From the NCBI GenBank assembly GCA_905203455.1, contig CAJKVX010000006.1, positions 1 through 26,596 on the forward strand: 26,596 bases of DNA. Reading direction: 5' to 3'. Both the position numbers and the translations under genes were made by a program. Positions 21,169 to 26,596 of the stretch are shown one piece after another; position 1 is the stretch's first letter; every line of letters starts with the position of its first letter. The notes below the pieces were generated by a model that was not told the DNA's origin, did not search any database, and saw only the letters and a program-made list of their open reading frames with translations. This DNA is from an uncultured Eubacteriales bacterium. GTDB lineage: Bacteria; Bacillota; Clostridia; Christensenellales; UBA1242.

Positions 21169-22569
21169 ATGGCTAAGAAAGACGAAAAACAATTAATGTT
21201 TAAAATTGTTGATGGTCAAGCAAAAATTGTTCCGCAAAAGGGCAAGAAAAAGGTTGACCAAGATTTTGTTGTTAAAAATTCAGTCGAACCAAAGGCTGTT
21301 AAAAAGAATAAAGTTAAAAACTGGTTCAGGCTTGACAATGCTGCAACAATTTATCCTTCAAGCAAAAATGAACATTGGACATTTGTTTTTAGAATTAGTG
21401 CAGTTTTAAAGCAAAAAGTTGATGCGTTTGTTTTGCAGAAATCTTTAAGTGAAATTATGCCAAGATTTCCAACCTTTGATGTTTATTTGAAAAAGGGTTT
21501 CTTTTGGTATTACTTTGAACATAGCACCAGTGAAATTAAAATTGAAAAAGAACTTGAATTTCCATGTTCTTTTATGGACCTTGCTGACTCTAAAAAACAT
21601 TTAATAAGGGTGCTTTATAGTGAATATAGAATAAGCCTTGAAGTGTTTCATGCAATTACAGATGGCAGGGGGGCGACAATTTTTTTGAACTCTCTTCTTG
21701 CAAGATATTTTGAAAACTTGGGGTATGCAATTTCTTCTTGCGACAGCGTTTTAAGATATCTTGATTTACCAAAAGAAGAGGAAATGGAAGACTCTTTTTT
21801 TGCAAACGCATCAAGCAAAAAAGGCAACAGCCATAAAGAGCAAGTGGCATATAACATTCGTGGAACAATTGAAGATGAGGGCATTGTTAACACCACTAAT
21901 GGTGTAATGAGCGTTAAAGAAGTTAAAGAAATTGCAAAAAAGCACAATGCAAACTTAACAACCTTTCTTGCGGGATGTTTGTGTTACACCATTCTTAAAA
22001 AACGCAAAAACAGCAAAAAACCAGTTAAAATTTCAATTCCTATTGACCTTAGAACAAGATTTTGCAGTAAAACGCTAAGAAATTTCAGTTCTTACATCAA
22101 CATTGCAATATCTGACCAAAGTTTGGGGCTTGATGAAGTGATAAATCAAATTAAAAGTGAACTTGAAAAGGTTGATAATGAATATTTAGAAAAAAACATT
22201 AATGCCAATGTAAGCGTGCAGAAAAATTGGTTTATTAAAATTATGCCTCTTTGTGTTAAAAACTTTTTTCTTAACACAGCGTTTAATGTTTTAGGTGAAA
22301 AATTGCAGACTTTTGCATTTTCTAATATTGGAGCGATTAAAGTTCCGCAAGAATTTAATGACCTTATTGAAAGGTATGAAGTTAATCTTGGAAGAAGTAA
22401 GCATAATTCAATTGCTGTTGGGCTTATTTCTTTTAATGATTGCTTGGTTTTAACCATTTCAAGCAAACTTAGTGAAAACACCACAGAAAGAGATTTCTTT
22501 AAGTTTCTTGCAAGCCTTGGGGTTACCGTTAAAGTTGAAAGCAACAGGAGAGATGAATATGGCGGATAG
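21169..22569 (+). CDS. Condensation/alcohol acetyltransferase-like protein
   Basis: A 466-residue protein of the CoA- or carrier-dependent acyltransferase superfamily (condensation domain, AATase, BAHD). The catalytic HxxxDG is His161-Asp165-Gly166 in FHAITDGRGA. Later landmarks are VKISIPIDLRTRF and FAFSNIGAIKVP, matching the second half of the chloramphenicol-acetyltransferase-like fold. The first 50 residues are lysine-rich and probably unstructured. No carrier or adenylation domain is fused, so free-standing acylation is more likely than peptide synthesis. The substrate is unknown. The ribosome site is weak (GAAAGAG). It overlaps the next gene by 11 bases, so the two are probably translated together. 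Confidence 0.8.
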   Translation: MAKKDEKQLMFKIVDGQAKIVPQKGKKKVDQDFVVKNSVEPKAVKKNKVKNWFRLDNAATIYPSSKNEHWTFVFRISAVLKQKVDAFVLQKSLSEIMPRFPTFDVYLKKGFFWYYFEHSTSEIKIEKELEFPCSFMDLADSKKHLIRVLYSEYRISLEVFHAITDGRGATIFLNSLLARYFENLGYAISSCDSVLRYLDLPKEEEMEDSFFANASSKKGNSHKEQVAYNIRGTIEDEGIVNTTNGVMSVKEVKEIAKKHNANLTTFLAGCLCYTILKKRKNSKKPVKISIPIDLRTRFCSKTLRNFSSYINIAISDQSLGLDEVINQIKSELEKVDNEYLEKNINANVSVQKNWFIKIMPLCVKNFFLNTAFNVLGEKLQTFAFSNIGAIKVPQEFNDLIERYEVNLGRSKHNSIAVGLISFNDCLVLTISSKLSENTTERDFFKFLASLGVTVKVESNRRDEYGG

Positions 22570-23257
22570 AAAATGTGAAGATTGTGGGGTTTTTGTTTCA
22601 AGTGATTTAGCAAATTGTCCACTTTGCGGGAAATATGTTCTTTCAGATGGTGAGCAGGTGCAAGTAAACAAGTTTAGTTATCCGCTTTATAACTATTCAA
22701 ACATTCACCGCATTAAGGCTCTTAAAATTGTAAGAAACATTGTTGCTTTGGTGTGTGTGATTTGCGTTTTTGTAAATTTAATTTTTTTGACAAATCCGCT
22801 TTGGTTTCCATATGCAGTGGTGTGCTTGTTTTGTTTGTATATGATGTTTTTTCACCCTTTAAGGATTGGCGGAAGTTTAGTAAAAAGCATGGTTGCAAGC
22901 AGTGGCTACCTTTCATTTATGCTGATTTTTATTGATGCATACAACCATTTAACAATGCAAGTTCCTTTTGGGTGGGCGTTTGCAGTTGTTGTGCCGTGGG
23001 TGATGGTTGCAGTTGTTACAATTTGTGGAATAATAGCCTTTACTAAAAATAAATATAATGTAAGTTTAGGCAAAAGGCTGATGTATATAGCCATTTCGTC
23101 AATTATCTATTTTTTAGTTAAGGTTTTGGCATTTAAAAATCTTCCAACATGGCCAAGTTTGGTGTTTGTTTGCGTTGCAGTTGGCTGGTGGATTTTGGTT
23201 TTAATTTTTAAACCTAAAACTATTGCAAAAGAAATGAAAAAGGATTTCCATTTGTGA
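22559..23257 (+). CDS. Zinc-ribbon, six-helix membrane protein (DUF6320-like)
   Basis: A 232-residue protein with a short N-terminal zinc ribbon, Cys6 and Cys9 (CEDCG) and Cys20 and Cys23 (CPLCG), followed by hydrophobic segments at about 60-78, 82-98, 112-127, 139-161, 174-191 and 199-217 and a basic C-terminal end. I recall the DUF6320 family with this layout, often next to acyltransferases like the one upstream, but cannot confirm it. The start at 22559 is eight bases after CAGGAG within the previous gene; the ATG at 22553 is too close to it. The gene ends TGA TAA. Function unknown; perhaps it anchors or assists the acyltransferase at the membrane. Confidence 0.75.
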   Translation: MADRKCEDCGVFVSSDLANCPLCGKYVLSDGEQVQVNKFSYPLYNYSNIHRIKALKIVRNIVALVCVICVFVNLIFLTNPLWFPYAVVCLFCLYMMFFHPLRIGGSLVKSMVASSGYLSFMLIFIDAYNHLTMQVPFGWAFAVVVPWVMVAVVTICGIIAFTKNKYNVSLGKRLMYIAISSIIYFLVKVLAFKNLPTWPSLVFVCVAVGWWILVLIFKPKTIAKEMKKDFHL

Positions 23258-23299
23258 TAAAACAGGGCAATTATTTATGATTTACACAGGAGGGCAATT

Positions 23300-25465
23300 A
23301 TGAATTTTTTAGACTATGTTGAACAGACAATTAAAAACAGTAACCAAAAATTTTTTACTATTGACCAAATCATTAAACTTTGTGGAATGAAAGTTGGGTT
23401 TGACAAGCGGGCTGTTATTGGTGCAGTTAGTGAACTTGAAAAGCAAGATAAACTTGTTAAATCTTCAAGAAATAAATATACATTACCTAAAAACGCCGGA
23501 GCAATTAAGGGCACTGTTGTTGCCAACCCTAAGGGGTTTGTGTTTGTCAAACCTGAAAATGATGAGGTTGATGACATTTTTGTTGCGGCAAAAGATGTTG
23601 GTGGAGCAGTGCATGGAGACACAGTTCTTGTTAGAATTATTTCAAAGCCAAAGTCAAAAAACCGCAAAAAGGGTGATGAAAAGTCAAAAAGTGGGCAAAT
23701 TATTAAAATTTTAAAGCGAAATGTTGTGAATATTGTTGGAACATTCAGCAACAACATGGGGGCAAACATTGTTGTTCCTGATGACACAAGGTTCGCTGAC
23801 AGCATTTTTATTCCTGTTGGAAAAACAATGAATGCACTTTCAAACAACAAAGTGCTTGTGAAAATTACTGATTATCCATCTTCCGTTAGCATGGCAAAAG
23901 GTGAAATAATTGAAATTTTAGGAGAAGCTGGAGACAACAAGGTTGAAACACTTTCAGTTATAAGAAGTTTTGGGCTTTTTGAAGAGTTCCCAAAAAGCGT
24001 TATAAGTGAAGCACAAAAAGTTGCAAAGCCCATTGGCAAAAATGACCTTGAAAACCGCACCGATTTTAGAAACCAACTGGTTATAACTATTGACGGTGAA
24101 GACGCAAAAGATTTTGATGATGCAATTTCTTTAACCGCGAAAGAAGACAAGTTTGAATTAAGCGTTCATATTGCCGATGTTAGCCATTATGTTAAAGAAG
24201 ATGGCGAAATTGATAAACAGGCCTTTTTAAGAGGCACAAGTGTGTATTTCCCTGATTTGGTGTTGCCAATGCTTCCTGAGGCTCTTTCAAACAACATTTG
24301 TTCTTTAAGGCCAAATGAAGACAGGCTTACTCTTTCAGTTGTTATGCTTATTGATTCAAAGGGAAATGTTGTGAACTATAAAATCACAAAAGGTGTGATT
24401 AGAAGCGTTTTTAGAATGACTTACACCCAAGTAACCAAAATTTTTGGCGGAGATAAGGTTGAAATTGAAAAATGCAAAAAAGTTGTTCCAATGCTTGAAC
24501 AGATGAGAATTTTGTCAAAAATTTTAATTAAACGCAGAAACAAGGCAGGTAATATTGATTTTGACCTTCCTGAAACTCAAATTGATGTTGATGAAAACGG
24601 CAAAACAATCAACATAAGACGAAAACCAAGAGAAGATAGTGATAAACTTATTGAGCAGTTCATGGTTATAACTAATGAGGTTGTGGCGCGCCATTTTGAT
24701 AAACTTAAACTTCCTTTTGTTTATAGAGTTCATGAGAGCCCATCACAAGAAAAACTTGCATCATTTGAGGCGTTTGCAAGCGGAATTGGGCTTAAATTTA
24801 ATGCTAATTTTGAAACGGTTACCCCAAAAGATTTTCAGCAGTTGCTTGAAAAAACAAAGGGTGAGCCATATTTCAACGCTTTAAGTAAGGTAATGCTAAG
24901 AAGCATGCAAAAGGCACTTTACTATCAAAAGGACCTGGGGCATTTTGGCTTGGCTTTGAAAAACTATTGCCATTTTACATCACCAATTAGAAGGTATCCT
25001 GATTTAATGATTCACAGAATTATCAGTTATTACTTTAATGGCAGCCTTAGTGAGCAAAAAATTGAAGAGTTAAAGAAAAAGGTTGAACTTGCAAGCGAAA
25101 GAGCAAGTGAAACAGAAAGAAATGCTGATGAAGCCGAAAGAGCGGTTGATGATTTAAAGAAAGCCGAATTTATGGCAGATAAAGTGGGAGAGGTTTATGA
25201 AGGCACCGTTAGCGGGGCAAGTGAATCTGGAATTTTTGTTGAATTAGATAACACTGTTGAAGGATTGGTTTTAAGAGAATATTTACCTGCTGATTCTTAT
25301 GTTTATGACCAAACAAGGCTTGCACTTGTTGGCAAAAACCACACTTTTAAAATTGGCGACAGAGTTACCGTTAGGCTTGTAAGCGTTGATGTTTTAACAA
25401 GGCATATAGATTTTGCGCTTGAAACTAATGAACAAAACAACGCTAAAAAACGCAAAACAAGATAA
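23300..25465 (+). CDS. rnr: Ribonuclease R
   Basis: A processive 3'-5' exoribonuclease that degrades structured RNA and, with tmRNA, faulty mRNAs. The 721 residues include an N-terminal helix-turn-helix-like segment (1-65), cold-shock OB domains (about 66-215), and the RNB domain starting near 245 with DGEDAKDFDDA, whose acidic residues Asp265, Asp271, Asp273 and Asp274 bind the catalytic metals. YFPDLVLPMLPEALSNNICS and HFTSPIRRYPDLMIHR are typical of RNB. The S1 domain lies at about 635-710 (VYEGTVSGASESGIFVEL), with a short basic tail. AGGAGGGC precedes the ATG. It is upstream of smpB-ssrA, as in many Bacillota. Confidence 0.97.
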   Translation: MNFLDYVEQTIKNSNQKFFTIDQIIKLCGMKVGFDKRAVIGAVSELEKQDKLVKSSRNKYTLPKNAGAIKGTVVANPKGFVFVKPENDEVDDIFVAAKDVGGAVHGDTVLVRIISKPKSKNRKKGDEKSKSGQIIKILKRNVVNIVGTFSNNMGANIVVPDDTRFADSIFIPVGKTMNALSNNKVLVKITDYPSSVSMAKGEIIEILGEAGDNKVETLSVIRSFGLFEEFPKSVISEAQKVAKPIGKNDLENRTDFRNQLVITIDGEDAKDFDDAISLTAKEDKFELSVHIADVSHYVKEDGEIDKQAFLRGTSVYFPDLVLPMLPEALSNNICSLRPNEDRLTLSVVMLIDSKGNVVNYKITKGVIRSVFRMTYTQVTKIFGGDKVEIEKCKKVVPMLEQMRILSKILIKRRNKAGNIDFDLPETQIDVDENGKTINIRRKPREDSDKLIEQFMVITNEVVARHFDKLKLPFVYRVHESPSQEKLASFEAFASGIGLKFNANFETVTPKDFQQLLEKTKGEPYFNALSKVMLRSMQKALYYQKDLGHFGLALKNYCHFTSPIRRYPDLMIHRIISYYFNGSLSEQKIEELKKKVELASERASETERNADEAERAVDDLKKAEFMADKVGEVYEGTVSGASESGIFVELDNTVEGLVLREYLPADSYVYDQTRLALVGKNHTFKIGDRVTVRLVSVDVLTRHIDFALETNEQNNAKKRKTR

Positions 25466-25480
25466 AATTTTTGTAAAATA

Positions 25481-25509
25481 TTGAATTTTTATTGAGTTTG
25501 TGCTAAAAT
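25481..25509 (+). promoter_or_regulatory. Promoter of smpB-ssrA
   Basis: TTGAAT (25481-25486) and TAAAAT (25504-25509) are 17 bases apart, 33 bases before the smpB start. It suggests that rescue factors can be made independently of rnr. Confidence 0.55.
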
Positions 25510-25542
25510 TAGGCGTCAAACTAAAATTTAGGGGAAAAGTAA

Positions 25543-25989
25543 GTGAAAATTATTGCGGAAAACAGAAAGGCCCTGCATGACTATTTCATTGAAGAGAAAT
25601 TTGAGGCAGGCATTGCCCTTTATGGAAGTGAAGTAAAATCAATAAGAGCGGGCAGGGTTAATTTAAAAGACAGTTATTGCATTATGAAAAATGGCGAATT
25701 GTTTTTAATTGGAATGAACATTTCGGTTTATGACAAAACAAGTCTTCTTCCGCCAGACCCTTTAAGAACAAGAAAACTGCTTTTAAAAAAGCAGGAATTG
25801 TTAAAAATTGAAAGAAAAATAAAAATTAAAGGTTACACAGTTGTTCCGCTAAAAATCTATTTTAAAAACCAGTTTGCAAAAATTGAAATCGCACTTACGC
25901 GTGGTAAACAGCAGTTTGACAAAAAGAACACAATTAAAGACAAAGACTTAAAAAGAGAAAAAGAAAGGGAATTAAAAAACCTTTCATAA
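25543..25989 (+). CDS. smpB: SsrA-binding protein SmpB
   Basis: Binds the tRNA-like domain of tmRNA and brings it to stalled ribosomes, its C-terminal tail reading the empty mRNA channel. The 148 residues show ENRKALHDYFIEEKFEAGIA, YGSEVKSIRAGRVNLKDSYC, RTRKLLLKKQELLKI, KGYTVVPLKIYFK and ALTRGKQQFDKKNTIKDKD, and the basic tail. It starts at GTG with AGGGGAAAA upstream. The segment normally written YxxGnxxNhdP reads YDKTSLLPPDP, a modest variation. Its stop is one base before tmRNA. Confidence 0.97.
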   Translation: MKIIAENRKALHDYFIEEKFEAGIALYGSEVKSIRAGRVNLKDSYCIMKNGELFLIGMNISVYDKTSLLPPDPLRTRKLLLKKQELLKIERKIKIKGYTVVPLKIYFKNQFAKIEIALTRGKQQFDKKNTIKDKDLKREKERELKNLS

Positions 25990-25990
25990 T

Positions 25991-26332
25991 GGGGGCGTTA
26001 AGGCTTCGACAATTACATTGCAGAGTTTTCTAAGCGTGCTGGCAGGCTCGACTGCCTAAAAACGGAAATTAAAATTAAACGCTGATCAAAAATTAGCACT
26101 TGCTGCTTAGTTGCGGCAGGGCAGATGGTTAGGCTTACATAACCATTATGCTCTTAAATTGTAAGATGCGCTTTGGCTTCTTGCTTGAAGAAGTAAAGCT
26201 AAGAAAATTTCAAGCAAATCATTTTGCAGTTTGCCAAATTGGGCAAAGTGATTAACTTAATTTGGCTGGGGCACGAAGAAGGGGGAACAATGCAGTAGTT
26301 GGACGCGGGTTCAATTCCCGCCGCCTCCACCA
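25991..26332 (+). ncRNA. ssrA: Transfer-messenger RNA (tmRNA), one-piece
   Basis: A 342-base RNA with the 5' GGGGGCGTTAAGGCTTCGAC hallmark. The acceptor stem GGGGGCG pairs with CGCCTCC (one G-U), followed by discriminator A and an encoded CCA at 26330-26332. The T arm carries GGTTCAATTCC. Pseudoknot 1 begins with GGCAG/CTGCC (26041-26056). The tag frame reads GCT GAT CAA AAA TTA GCA CTT GCT GCT TAG, giving ADQKLALAA (26081-26107, stop 26108-26110), or NADQKLALAA if resumption is at the preceding AAC. The -ALAA end is the usual degradation signal. There is no permutation. Confidence 0.97.
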
Positions 26333-26596
26333 AAATTTTTAATTTGTTCGATATGTTTTGTTTAACTTAACTATAATGTTTAAACTAACACAATTAGAAA
26401 TTCAGTGTTAATAAATATTATTCTTGTTATTGTTTTGATAATAATTAATCATCATTTTTTCGTTAAGATATGTTTAGAGTTATAGATAAAGTGGTGTAAA
26501 ATTTATTAATAAGCCCTGCGGGATTTTTGTTGGTTTTTATAGTTTTGGGCAAATAAGAGAGTATAAAATTGCAAAAACTAAAATTACAGCAAGTAT
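26333..26596. other. Non-coding AT-rich tail of the window
   Basis: No convincing gene. A T-rich stretch (AAAATTTTTAATTT) directly follows tmRNA without a further hairpin. A small hairpin-like AAGCCC-TGC-GGGATTTTT at 26511-26527 could be a weak terminator. A TATAAT at 26372-26377 has no matching -35. A TTG at 26569 opens a nine-codon frame to the window edge, too short to call. Confidence 0.4.

Noticed and set aside
22146..22622. Minus-strand open frame of 158 codons across the acyltransferase and DUF6320-like genes
   Set aside because: It overlaps two supported genes and lacks a ribosome site or motif.
23263..23301. Direct repeat AGGGCAATTAT near the rnr ribosome site
   Set aside because: Two short copies around a ribosome site; too short to indicate regulation.
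23314..23850. Minus-strand open frame of 178 codons inside rnr
   Set aside because: Antisense shadow of the RNase R coding frame; no supporting signals.
25916..25945. TTGACA inside smpB as a promoter for ssrA
   Set aside because: No TATAAT-like hexamer lies 16-18 bases downstream.
26569..26596. TTG start of a gene running off the window end
   Set aside because: Only nine codons with a weak ribosome site; cannot be distinguished from chance.

Overview
The window is AT-rich bacterial DNA carrying the complete S10-spc-alpha ribosomal protein cluster in Bacillota (Firmicutes) order: adk, map, infA and rpmJ lie between secY and rpsM, S14 is the zinc type, and Shine-Dalgarno sites are strong and purine-rich. 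TGA is used as a stop codon (nucleotidyltransferase-like gene, epimerase, DUF6320-like gene), so the genetic code is standard. Protein divergence and the accessory genes suggest an uncultured clostridial, perhaps gut-associated, lineage. That placement is inference.

Layout. 1-543: 3' part of a nucleotidyltransferase-like gene with codon usage unlike its neighbours. 571-2250: glnS, ending at a bidirectional terminator shared with a convergent helical-repeat gene (2430-3347, minus strand). 3348-3850: a non-coding stretch with a consensus promoter (TTGACA, 17 bp, TATAAT) and a structured leader of about 165 nt. 3851-14626: rpsJ to secY, 22 tightly packed genes, many translationally coupled. 14627-14739: a two-tier hairpin and a possible internal promoter. 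14740-16464: adk, map, infA, rpmJ. 16465-16576: two hairpins, the second a candidate ribosomal-protein operator. 16577-19485: rpsM, rpsK, rpsD, rpoA, rplQ, closed by an intrinsic terminator at 19495-19523.

Beyond the cluster, 19644-19960 is an array of degenerate palindromic repeat modules in both orientations. Its last module supplies the stop codon of a minus-strand NAD-dependent epimerase/reductase gene (19945-20985). Then come an overlapping pair, a condensation/alcohol-acetyltransferase-like protein and a zinc-ribbon six-helix membrane protein (DUF6320-like), followed by a ribosome-rescue and RNA-decay block: rnr, smpB and the one-piece tmRNA gene ssrA, whose mature 5' end lies one base after the smpB stop. 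The last 264 bases hold no gene that I can support.

The core is translation: ribosomal proteins, RNA polymerase alpha, protein export (SecY), nascent-chain N-terminal Met removal (Map), nucleotide balance (Adk), initiation (IF-1), Gln-tRNA charging and stalled-ribosome rescue (RNase R, SmpB, tmRNA). Most of this is ordinary. The parts worth a second look are the mTERF-resembling repeat protein, L24 with a long lysine/alanine-rich tail and an altered zinc knuckle, the enlarged L17, the candidate leader RNAs, the repeat array that ends a gene, and the acyltransferase-membrane protein pair. I see no convincing wholly new system; the repeat protein and the coupled pair are the best candidates for undescribed function.
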